DNA of 64,000 bases, taken from assembly GCF_002257585.1 (NCBI RefSeq), contig NZ_CP022743.1, positions 1,054,001 to 1,118,000 on the forward strand, in the 5' to 3' direction. The first letter of the stretch is position 1. Each line of letters begins with the position of its first letter. This DNA is from Mucilaginibacter xinganensis (GTDB lineage: Bacteria > Bacteroidota > Bacteroidia > Sphingobacteriales > Sphingobacteriaceae). Under the pieces are notes generated by a model, which had not been told where the DNA came from, did no database searches, and was given only the letters and a program-made list of their open reading frames with translations. Below are positions 55,587 through 62,948 of this stretch, in pieces. A program made the position numbers and the translations under genes.

Positions 55587-55919
55587 ATGGGACATCGCAA
55601 ACCATTGGAAAGGCGTACGTTTACGCAGGACCGTTACGAAATTTTAATAAAAAGGCAGAGAAGCGGCAAAGCTACATTTAACGAGCTAACCGAACTGGAT
55701 GAAATTGTAAACCGCGATCCTGCTATCCGCGAAATTGTTTTGATAGAAAATAACTTCATCCAGCGCATTGACGACAATAACACGCCCCGGAACGAGCCCG
55801 AACAAGATATAGTAAAAACAGTCCCACGGCAAAGTTTTACAAACTGGCTGAAGGCTGTCATGGGTCGCATTTTTACTTCGCAAATTGCCGTAATAAAAAA
55901 CGGTGCGTTTGTAGTGTGA
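55587..55919 (+). CDS. Hypothetical protein
   Basis: 110 residues. The N-terminal half FTQDRYEILIKRQRSGKATFNELTELDEIVNRDPAIREIVL resembles the short helical lead found before FecR-type or anti-sigma domains, but the rest is unlike them. The C-terminal 30 residues are mildly hydrophobic. Not recognised. Confidence 0.6.
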   Translation: MGHRKPLERRTFTQDRYEILIKRQRSGKATFNELTELDEIVNRDPAIREIVLIENNFIQRIDDNNTPRNEPEQDIVKTVPRQSFTNWLKAVMGRIFTSQIAVIKNGAFVV

Positions 55920-55967
55920 TTTAAAGATCACGCTTCCTGACTTTACTGACTTCCCCAACTTTTAGAC

Positions 55968-55998
55968 TTTCCGTCTTTATCAATTAAACTTACCTTTG
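55968..55998 (+). promoter_or_regulatory. Candidate promoter of the SIMPL gene
   Basis: TTTC (55968-55971), 19-base spacer, TACCTTTG (55991-55998), a full match to the -7 consensus, 30 bases before the start codon at 56029. Confidence 0.6.
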
Positions 55999-56028
55999 CC
56001 TGCACAGTCTATTTATAAAATAACAACC

Positions 56029-56721
56029 ATGAAAAAATTAGCCATTTTAATAGCCCTTGTTGTAATTACAGGGCGGGTATTTGCGCAAAGCGTTGACTTG
56101 AGACGCAGAATTGAAGTTAGTGGAACCGCTGAAAAAGAGGTGACGCCTGATATTATTAATGTTTCTATTTCTTTGCAGGAATACCTGGATGGAAAGAAAA
56201 AGATCACTATTGATCAGCTGGAGAACCAACTGGAAAGTGCTGTGAAAGAGGCAGGAATAGCAAAGGAAGATTTTACCGTTAATAATGTATCCGGCTGGAA
56301 CAATACTTACAACAAGAAAAAGACACCTGACTTTTTAGCCAGTAAACAATACAACATTAAGTTTCACGATCTGAATAAATATAACCAGATCCTTAATAAA
56401 ATTGATCCAAAGGGAATCCAGTCTACCAATATTGACAGTTATGATTATTCAAAAATAGAAGCCCTTAAGAGCGAACTTAAAATAAAGGCGCTGTTGGCAG
56501 CAAAGGAAAAAGCAACTTACTTACTGGCTGCAATTAGTGATAAGGTTGGCGATGCTATCAGCATTACCGAAGTTGATAATGGCAATTACACTGCACCCCG
56601 CCCAATGATGTTTAAGTCAATGGCTGCAGATGCGAATGGCGGTCCTGCTGAATCTGATATTACTTTTAAAACAATTAAACTAAGTTTTCAGATCAACGCC
56701 GTTTTTGAAATTGTAAAATAA
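56029..56721 (+). CDS. SIMPL domain (DUF541) exported protein
   Basis: 230 residues from the ATG at 56029, which opens the signal peptide MKKLAILIALVVITGRVFAQ. The upstream open frame would include the promoter, so it is rejected. The domain has IEVSGTAEKEVTPDIINVSISL at the start, a middle section of NKIDPKG and KIEALKSELKIKALLAAKEKATYLL, and DITFKTIKLSFQINAVFEI at the end. SIMPL proteins form large periplasmic assemblies; roles are poorly known. Confidence 0.9.
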   Translation: MKKLAILIALVVITGRVFAQSVDLRRRIEVSGTAEKEVTPDIINVSISLQEYLDGKKKITIDQLENQLESAVKEAGIAKEDFTVNNVSGWNNTYNKKKTPDFLASKQYNIKFHDLNKYNQILNKIDPKGIQSTNIDSYDYSKIEALKSELKIKALLAAKEKATYLLAAISDKVGDAISITEVDNGNYTAPRPMMFKSMAADANGGPAESDITFKTIKLSFQINAVFEIVK

Positions 56722-56730
56722 TTATAAAAC

Positions 56731-56761
56731 ACCAGGAGGATAATATTAATATTCTCCTGGT
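56731..56761 (+). terminator. Hairpin behind the SIMPL gene
   Basis: ACCAGGAGGATA pairs with TATTCTCCTGGT (one wobble), loop of 7 bases, 10 bases after the stop. There is no long T-run, so it may protect the 3' end rather than terminate. Confidence 0.6.
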
Positions 56762-56780
56762 TTACTGCCTGCCTTGTTAC

Positions 56781-56821
56781 GATAATTATAAAAACAGCCC
56801 TGTTTTTGTAATTATTTTTCT
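56781..56821 (+). terminator. Strong AT-rich hairpin with T-run
   Basis: A 16-bp stem (56781-56796 with 56801-56816, two wobbles, GCCC loop) followed by TTTTTC. It is the likely terminator of the SIMPL transcript. Confidence 0.75.
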
Positions 56822-57022
56822 AAATATTGTGCTTTCAGTATTTGTAATGTAAATGTTACATTTTAATTTCTTTGGGGTTTTAATTCCCCAAAACAAAACA
56901 CTGGTCTTTAAAAAATTAACCCTTGGGAAATGTTTATTAAATTTCGGATACTTTGACGTTAAAGAATTTATGATCTCTAAATAAATGAGCCGTTTTTTTA
57001 GTTTTAACTCATTAATAATCAC

Positions 57023-57053
57023 TTGACAATGTGAATTTTACAAATTATATTTA
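57023..57053 (+). promoter_or_regulatory. Weak promoter candidate of the receiver-like gene
   Basis: TTG (57023-57025), 20-base spacer, TATATTTA (57046-57053), a near-match to the Bacteroidota consensus, 23 bases before the start codon. Confidence 0.35.
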
Positions 57054-57076
57054 GGCTCCCTAATATTTAACTGAGC

Positions 57077-57490
57077 ATGATCCGTACGCGCTTTAAGAAG
57101 GTACTATTGGTTGCCCCTGAAATCTTTCCAAATCAGCTATTAGCTGATTTTACCAATGTAAAGCATGTTTCTTCAAAAATAGGTGTGTTCCCGGCTATTT
57201 ATGATATAACCCCAGATGTAATCGTTTTTGACTATGAGTTTATGGGAAAGGACCTTGAACGGACGCTGCGTCGTATACAGGTTAATAAATTTTATAATAA
57301 GGTAAAAATTTGTTGTTTCAAAAATTCAGTAAATGAAAATACCGATAGCTTTCTGAAAGTGCTTGGTGTTGACCACCTTATTTATCGCGACGAGCTTACA
57401 GCCAGTACCAAAAGCAAATCATTATTAAATACGTTTAATTCCGTAATTGATGCTTCCATTGTGAAATGGGTGATCAATGTTACGCAGTAA
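57077..57490 (+). CDS. Degenerate receiver-domain-like protein
   Basis: 137 residues, alternating strands and helices in the order of a response-regulator receiver: KKVLLVAPE (strand 1, acidic pocket lost), DVIVFDYEF (strand 3, Asp kept), KVKICCFK (strand 4) and VDHLIYRDEL (strand 5, the Lys replaced by Arg). The phospho-acceptor site therefore looks partly lost. It may be a protein-interaction remnant. Function unknown. Confidence 0.6.
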   Translation: MIRTRFKKVLLVAPEIFPNQLLADFTNVKHVSSKIGVFPAIYDITPDVIVFDYEFMGKDLERTLRRIQVNKFYNKVKICCFKNSVNENTDSFLKVLGVDHLIYRDELTASTKSKSLLNTFNSVIDASIVKWVINVTQ

Positions 57491-57545
57491 GCTACCCTTG
57501 CTGCCGGGCGTCCGGGCACAATGTATAGGATCTACAATATTTATT

Positions 57546-57592
57546 AAAAAAAATACCGCAAACGCAAACCTTAAAATGGTAGGTGCCTGCGG
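57546..57592 (-). terminator. Terminator of serS
   Basis: On the minus strand CCGCAGGCACCTACC pairs imperfectly with GGTTTGCGTTTGCGG around ATTTTAA, followed by TATTTTTTTT. It lies 31 bases after the serS stop, between converging genes. Confidence 0.8.
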
Positions 57593-57623
57593 CATATTTG
57601 TTTGATTTAATGATTGCCTAAGT

Positions 57624-58895
57624 CTAATCAATCCACTCAAACTTTGTATAAGGAACCAAAACTTCAGGGATTTTGATGCCTTTTTCTGTTTGGTTATTTT
57701 CAAGCAGCGTTGCCACAATTCGGGGTAAAGCAAGTGCGCTGCCGTTAAGGGTGTGTGCCAGCTGGGTTTTGCCCTCGGCATTACGGAAGCGTAATTTTAA
57801 GCGGTTGCTTTGAAAGCTTTCAAAATTTGATACAGATGAAACCTCCAGCCAGCGCTGCTGAGCCGCGCTCCATGTTTCCATATCGTATGTTAGCGCAGAA
57901 GCAAAACCCATATCACCACCACATAAACGAAGGACACGATAGGGGAGGCCTAAATTCTGTAAAAGTCCCTGCACATGAAGGCTCATTTGTTCAAGTGTTT
58001 CGTATGATTTATCAGGATGTACCACCTGTACAATTTCAATCTTATCAAACTGGTGCAAACGGTTTAAGCCACGCACATGGGCGCCATAAGAGCCGGCCTC
58101 CCTGCGAAAACATGGCGTGTGACCACAATTTTTCATCGGGAGGTCTTCGCCTTTTAAAATAACATCGCGGTACATGTTGGTAATGGGTACCTCGGCAGTA
58201 GGGATAAGATATAACTTGTCTTCGCCTACAAAATACATCTGTCCTTCTTTATCAGGGAGCTGCCCTGTGCCAAAACCGGATGCTTCATTAACCATTAACG
58301 GAACACTAACCTCGCTGTAGCCCGCTTTCTCAGCCTCGTCAATAAAATAATTGATAAGTGCACGCTGTAGTTTAGCGCCTTTATTTTTATATACCGGAAA
58401 ACCCGCACCGGTAATTTTAACCCCCAGCTCAAAATCAATCAGGTTGTATTTGGCAGCAAGCTCCCAATGCGGTAGCGCGTTGTCAGGCAATTGAGGCTTA
58501 GCACCATTTTCAAGAACTACTTCGTTTTCTTCGGGTGTTAATCCTTTAGGTACTGAATTGTGCGGAAGGTTGGGCAGTAACACAAGTTTCTGGTACAACT
58601 CATCCTCAACAACAGCCAGCTGATCGCCTAATTTTTTTATATCCTCTTTCCATGTGCCCGTTTTTGCCTTAAGGCCTTCGGCTTCATCTTTTTTACCGGC
58701 ACGCATCAGCTCGCCGATTTGTTTTGCTGCAGCGTTGGCTTCGGCCGAGGTATTATCCAAACTGGTTTGAGTTGAACGGCGCTGATCGTCCAGTTCAATA
58801 ACTTCATTGACTAATTCAGGCTGTTTGAAATTTTTTACAGCCAAACGTTCTAAAACCTGTTCCCTGTTATCGCGGATATAACTAACTTGCAGCAT
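57624..58895 (-). CDS. serS: Seryl-tRNA synthetase
   Basis: 423 residues from the ATG at 58895. The open frame runs 98 codons further, across the repeat patch and promoter, and is rejected because MLQVSYIRDNREQVLERL is the normal start. The N-terminal coiled-coil tRNA arm (VIELDDQRRSTQTSLDNTSAEANAAAKQI) is followed by class II motifs: GFPVYKNKGAKLQRALINYF, PCFRREAGSYGAHVRGLNRLHQFDKIE and NGSALALPRIVATLLENNQ. It charges tRNA-Ser with serine. Confidence 0.96.
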   Translation of the reverse strand: MLQVSYIRDNREQVLERLAVKNFKQPELVNEVIELDDQRRSTQTSLDNTSAEANAAAKQIGELMRAGKKDEAEGLKAKTGTWKEDIKKLGDQLAVVEDELYQKLVLLPNLPHNSVPKGLTPEENEVVLENGAKPQLPDNALPHWELAAKYNLIDFELGVKITGAGFPVYKNKGAKLQRALINYFIDEAEKAGYSEVSVPLMVNEASGFGTGQLPDKEGQMYFVGEDKLYLIPTAEVPITNMYRDVILKGEDLPMKNCGHTPCFRREAGSYGAHVRGLNRLHQFDKIEIVQVVHPDKSYETLEQMSLHVQGLLQNLGLPYRVLRLCGGDMGFASALTYDMETWSAAQQRWLEVSSVSNFESFQSNRLKLRFRNAEGKTQLAHTLNGSALALPRIVATLLENNQTEKGIKIPEVLVPYTKFEWID

Positions 58896-58911
58896 TATTT
58901 TATTTTTTAGG

Positions 58912-58919
58912 CAAAGATA
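58912..58919 (-). promoter_or_regulatory. -7 promoter element of serS
   Basis: TATCTTTG on the minus strand matches TAnnTTTG exactly, 16 bases before the serS start. The -33 region falls in the GATAGTCCATAGTC repeat and shows no TTTG. Confidence 0.45.
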
Positions 58920-58926
58920 TAAATAA

Positions 58927-59037
58927 GTCGATAGTCCATAGTCGATAGTCCATAGTAATTTGAGTTTAAGTAGAACGACATCAAATGTATTAGCGACTAT
59001 GGTCTGTCGTCCATCTACTATGGACCAAAGAACTATG
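58927..59037. repeat. GTCGATAGTCCATA repeats between serS and rsmI
   Basis: Two perfect 14-bp tandem copies (58927-58940, 58941-58954), then looser inverted echoes (CTATGGTCTGTCGTCC, CTATGGACC, CTATGAG) reaching the rsmI start codon. The patch covers both divergent promoter regions. Confidence 0.85.
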
Positions 59038-59754
59038 AGCCAACAAGGAAAACTATATTTAGTCCCCACCCCGATAGGTAATCTTGAGGATATAACCTTC
59101 AGAGCTATCCGTATTTTAAAAGAGGTTGACCTGGTGTTGGCGGAGGATACCCGTACCTCGGCGCCGTTGTTAAAGCATTTTGAGATCAACCAAAAGGTTT
59201 TTTCGCATCACCAGCATAACGAGCACCAGTCGTCAAACGAGATTATCAGGTTTTTAAAAGAAGGCAAAAATATTGCCCTGATCTCTGATGCAGGTACGCC
59301 CGCCATTTCCGATCCGGGTTTTTTCCTGGTGCGCGAGGCGCTGAAAAACGATATCGAAGTGGAGTGCCTGCCCGGTGCTACAGCTTTTGTGCCGGCCCTG
59401 GTAAATTCGGGCTTTCCTACAGATCGTTTCTGCTTTGAAGGATTTCTACCATTAAAAAAAGGGCGACAGACCAGGTACAAGACCCTGGCAACAGAGGAAC
59501 GCACCATTATATTATATGAATCGCCGCATCGTTTTGTGAAGACCCTGGACGAATTGGCTACTTATTTTGGTGCTGACAGACAGATCTCCGTATCGCGCGA
59601 GCTAACAAAAATGTTTGAAGAAACCGTTCGCGGTACAGTTGAAGAGGTGAAAACCTATTTTGAAACACACCCGGTTAAAGGAGAGTTTGTGATTTGCGTG
59701 GCTGGTGCCGCAACCAAATCCTCATCAAAAGAAAAAGACTTGAAAAACGAATAA
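59035..59754 (+). CDS. rsmI: 16S rRNA 2'-O-ribose C1402 methyltransferase
   Basis: 239 residues from the ATG at 59035; the frame is open for 25 codons upstream within the repeat patch, without family similarity. GKLYLVPTPIGNLEDITFRAIRILKEVDLVLAEDTR is the signature. Also present are ALISDAGTPAISDPGFFLVREAL and TIILYESPHRFVKTLDEL. The protein belongs to the tetrapyrrole-methylase SAM fold and modifies C1402 of 16S rRNA. Confidence 0.95.
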   Translation: MSQQGKLYLVPTPIGNLEDITFRAIRILKEVDLVLAEDTRTSAPLLKHFEINQKVFSHHQHNEHQSSNEIIRFLKEGKNIALISDAGTPAISDPGFFLVREALKNDIEVECLPGATAFVPALVNSGFPTDRFCFEGFLPLKKGRQTRYKTLATEERTIILYESPHRFVKTLDELATYFGADRQISVSRELTKMFEETVRGTVEEVKTYFETHPVKGEFVICVAGAATKSSSKEKDLKNE

Positions 59755-59802
59755 AGAATGCGTCTTTCTCCGCAATTACGACTTGATTTTTACAGTATAT
59801 AA

Positions 59803-61410
59803 ATGAAAAAAAACATCCTGCTCGCCATTCTCTCAGGTTTAATGCTTTGGATAGCATGGCCGCCAATGCCCTACACCACCTTCTTTTTATTTATCGGTTT
59901 TGTTCCAATGCTGGTTGCTATAGAAAATATCATCCGGTCAAATTATACTAGAAAGGGGAAAAAGATCTTCGGCACAGCTTTCCTGGGCTTCTTTGTTTGG
60001 AACACACTGTCCATTTACTGGGTTTATAATGCCCTGAAAATGGTTGGCGAGTTTGTAGCACTGCCAATTTCATTTATTCCTTACTCTTTAGGCCCATTGT
60101 TAATGGCCGCGGCGTGCTGGTTATATTACCGGTTACGGCTGGTAACAAACCGGGGCTGGAGTTTGGCAGGTTTGGTTTGTTTCTGGATTGGTTATGAGTA
60201 CCTGCACCAAAGCTGGGACCTTGCTTTTCCATGGATGACGCTCGGGAATGGCTTTGCGGTAGCGCATCAATGGATACAATGGTATGAGTACACCGGTGTT
60301 TACGGCGGGACGATCTGGATTTGGGTGGTTAATGTTTTATCGTTTTTGATCTACGTTGGGTTGCGCGAAGCAGCGGATAGAAAATTAAGATTAAGGCTGA
60401 TCTCAGCATTTGTAATTGTGCTGATAGGTCCGTTAAGCTTTTCGTTATATAAGTACCATAGCTATCACGAGCAGCCCAACCCGTCAAATGTAGTAGTGGT
60501 GCAACCCAATATTGATCCTTACGCCAAAGAAAGTTCTATCCCTGCCTTTCAGCAACTGAGCATTTTAACGCATCTTTCTGACTCTATCGGCCAGCCTAAT
60601 ACAGAGTTTTTCTTGTGGCCCGAAACGGCTATTCCCGAACAGATCAATGAAGAAAGTGTACGCACCAATGCTCACTTTTTGCAGGCGCAGCGCTTTTTAA
60701 GTAAATATAAAAATGGCAACCTTATTACGGGCGCCGAAACTTTTAAACTTTATAATAAGCACACTACCCAAACCGAAACGTATGATCCGCAGGGAAGGCT
60801 CTATTATGATAATTTCAACGCAGCCTTAAATATTGAGAACTCGGCGGAAGTGCAATTTTATCACAAATCAAAGTTAGTTCCCGGTGCCGAATCCTTGCCA
60901 TTTGCAGGCGCATTATCGTTCCTTAAACCCGTGTTTGCTCACCTGGGCGGGGCAACAGGCAGCTATGGCGGCCAGACTGACCCAAGTGTTTTTTATTCAC
61001 AAAGCGGTATCGGGGTTGACCCGGTTATTTGCTACGAATCTATCTGGGGAGGGTGGATAGCAGAGTCAGTACATAAGGGTGCGCAGTTCATTGCTATTAT
61101 TACCAATGACGGTTGGTGGGAAAACACAAGTGGCAAGGATCAGCATGTGGATTATGCGAAGCTCCGCGCTGTGGAAACCCGCAGATGGGTATGCCGTTCA
61201 GCCAATACCGGGATCTCTGCATTCATTAACCAGCGGGGCGATATTGTGCAGCAAAGTAAATGGTGGGTTAAAACAGCTTTAAAACAAGATATTAACCTGA
61301 ATTCAGATCTTACCTTTTACGTATTATATGGTGATTACCTCGCGCAGGCAGGTAGTATTTTAGCAGTGTTGGGAATTGTGTTTATTGTAGTAAGGAAGTT
61401 CAGGAAATAA
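59803..61410 (+). CDS. lnt: Apolipoprotein N-acyltransferase
   Basis: 535 residues. About six N-terminal membrane segments (to residue 215) lead into a nitrilase-like periplasmic domain. The catalytic triad is Glu in FLWPETAIPEQ, Lys in FYHKSKLVPGAE and Cys in DPVICYESIWGG. It adds the third acyl chain to the N-terminal Cys of lipoproteins in the inner membrane. The gene starts 48 bases after rsmI. Confidence 0.95.
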   Translation: MKKNILLAILSGLMLWIAWPPMPYTTFFLFIGFVPMLVAIENIIRSNYTRKGKKIFGTAFLGFFVWNTLSIYWVYNALKMVGEFVALPISFIPYSLGPLLMAAACWLYYRLRLVTNRGWSLAGLVCFWIGYEYLHQSWDLAFPWMTLGNGFAVAHQWIQWYEYTGVYGGTIWIWVVNVLSFLIYVGLREAADRKLRLRLISAFVIVLIGPLSFSLYKYHSYHEQPNPSNVVVVQPNIDPYAKESSIPAFQQLSILTHLSDSIGQPNTEFFLWPETAIPEQINEESVRTNAHFLQAQRFLSKYKNGNLITGAETFKLYNKHTTQTETYDPQGRLYYDNFNAALNIENSAEVQFYHKSKLVPGAESLPFAGALSFLKPVFAHLGGATGSYGGQTDPSVFYSQSGIGVDPVICYESIWGGWIAESVHKGAQFIAIITNDGWWENTSGKDQHVDYAKLRAVETRRWVCRSANTGISAFINQRGDIVQQSKWWVKTALKQDINLNSDLTFYVLYGDYLAQAGSILAVLGIVFIVVRKFRK

Positions 61411-61464
61411 AGCTTCTGCAGCTATCAGGCAGTAGGGTGCCGTTAGTCCAAAGCCGTATAAATT

Positions 61465-62316
61465 TTAATTTTCGCGGCTCAGAATAAATCCCATCAGGTC
61501 ATGGATGGGTTGTTTGATGATTTTTCCAATCTGAATGCCATTTGCAGTGCAAACTTCAGTAAGCTCGTTGGTAAACACATAAGCAATGGAGCCCACAAAG
61601 TGGCACTTATAGCGATGGTACTGCGGATATGATTTTACGTTGGTCTCAATAAACTCAAGCAAGCCCTTATGCAGTAAATTTTGGGCATAATCAGTTTCCC
61701 TTATTTCGCTAATGAACTTTGTAAATGAGGCCAGATATGAATTGGCGCTGGGCGTTTGGTATACAAATTTTATTACTTTCTCTTTGGTAATATGATAGGC
61801 TTCATCAAACTTTTGACTGATTTCAGCGGGCATTTTGCCATATAAAAAATCAGTTACTAATGCTTTACCAAACCATGTACCGGCACCCTCGTCGCCTAAA
61901 ACAAAGCCCAGACCGTGCTTGCCGGCATGAATGTCCTCGCCGTCAAAAAACGAAATGTTTGAACCCGTACCCAATACACAGCAAAGGCCTTTTTCGCGCC
62001 CGCAAGTGGCATAGGCACAACCTAACAGGTCGCTGTCAACACTGATGTACGATTTTGGGAACAGCTGGCTTATTGCATTAGTCACAATCTCATGCCGGTC
62101 GGGGCTCGAACAGCCTGCGCCAAAAAAGTAGATCTCTTCGATATCCGCAGCAAAGGCTATCATATCTGCACCTTGCTCCTGTAATATCTTTACGATCTCT
62201 TTTTCAGATAAAAAGTAAGGATTAAGTCCGGCCGTTCTAAATTGCTTTACTTCGCCGTCTTTAACGTGAAGTAACCAATCCGTCTTAGTCGACCCGCTAT
62301 CAGCCACCAAAATCAT
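61465..62316 (-). CDS. BadF/BadG/BcrA/BcrD-type ATPase, probable N-acetylglucosamine/muramate kinase
   Basis: 283 residues from the ATG at 62316, whose first four bases overlap the stop of the response regulator gene (ATGA). ASKHA fold: MILVADSGSTKTDWLL (phosphate-1), YISVDSDLLGCAYATCG, GLCCVLGTGSNISFFDG (phosphate-2) and GFVLGDEGAGTWFGKALV. The length fits NagK-like amino-sugar kinases. The sugar is not proven. Confidence 0.85.
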   Translation of the reverse strand: MILVADSGSTKTDWLLHVKDGEVKQFRTAGLNPYFLSEKEIVKILQEQGADMIAFAADIEEIYFFGAGCSSPDRHEIVTNAISQLFPKSYISVDSDLLGCAYATCGREKGLCCVLGTGSNISFFDGEDIHAGKHGLGFVLGDEGAGTWFGKALVTDFLYGKMPAEISQKFDEAYHITKEKVIKFVYQTPSANSYLASFTKFISEIRETDYAQNLLHKGLLEFIETNVKSYPQYHRYKCHFVGSIAYVFTNELTEVCTANGIQIGKIIKQPIHDLMGFILSREN

Positions 62317-62693
62317 GGACAAAGTTCTTCGAGTGCTTTTTGGGTGAGTGGTTTGTGAATAAACTGCGTAATATATTTATTATCACTTGATTTTCTCATA
62401 TCCATGGGATCAAGGGAAGATGATAGCATGAATATTTTTATATCATCTTTGCTGATGTTTATCTTATCATATTCTTCCAAAAATTCAAAGCCGCTCATTT
62501 GTGGCATTCTGACATCAAGGAAAATAACATCAGGTTTTACCAGGCCATCCCTCAAAGAGTCAATAGCTTCTGTTGCCGAGCGGACAACGATAATATTTTC
62601 AGCAAAGTTACTGCCCTCTATAATTTTACGCGTAACGAAATTATCAATGTAATTATCGTCAATAAGCAAACAGGTTTTAAAGCAAATAGCCAT
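62313..62693 (-). CDS. Single-domain response regulator
   Basis: 126 residues from the ATG at 62693 (a TTG at 62702 is less likely). Receiver only: TCLLIDDNYIDN (acidic pair), PDVIFLDVRMPQMSGFEFL (phospho-acceptor Asp), IKIFMLSSSLDPMD and FIHKPLTQKALEEL (Lys). No output domain, so it may act by protein contact or as a phosphate relay. It is coupled to the kinase gene downstream; a sensor kinase starts 256 bases away in the opposite direction. Confidence 0.93.
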   Translation of the reverse strand: MAICFKTCLLIDDNYIDNFVTRKIIEGSNFAENIIVVRSATEAIDSLRDGLVKPDVIFLDVRMPQMSGFEFLEEYDKINISKDDIKIFMLSSSLDPMDMRKSSDNKYITQFIHKPLTQKALEELCP

Positions 62694-62948
62694 TGAGTTC
62701 AAAAATAGCTTTTTAAACCAATTAAAAAATATAGTTGTAAAAAAATATTAGAATCAAATGCTTAATTAACAGTAAGAAGATTTTGGTTTTTATAAATAGA
62801 ATACTTTCATAATTAATTGCTTATATCTTATCTTCATATATTAACATAATTAAATTTTACACTGTATTTATCAACCTTTGCAATATTTTTTTCGTATTAG
62901 TTACAGAAGTTGTTTGTGCAATGATTATGCGTATTGATTTATAACCGG

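Noticed and set aside
57023..57051. TTGACA-N17-TATATT, a textbook sigma-70 promoter
   Set aside because: Bacteroidota housekeeping sigma uses a different consensus; the same bases are better read as TTG-N20-TATATTTA, kept only as a weak candidate.
58896..59189. N-terminal extension of serS
   Set aside because: Would translate the promoter element and the repeat patch into residues not found in seryl-tRNA synthetases, and would overlap rsmI.
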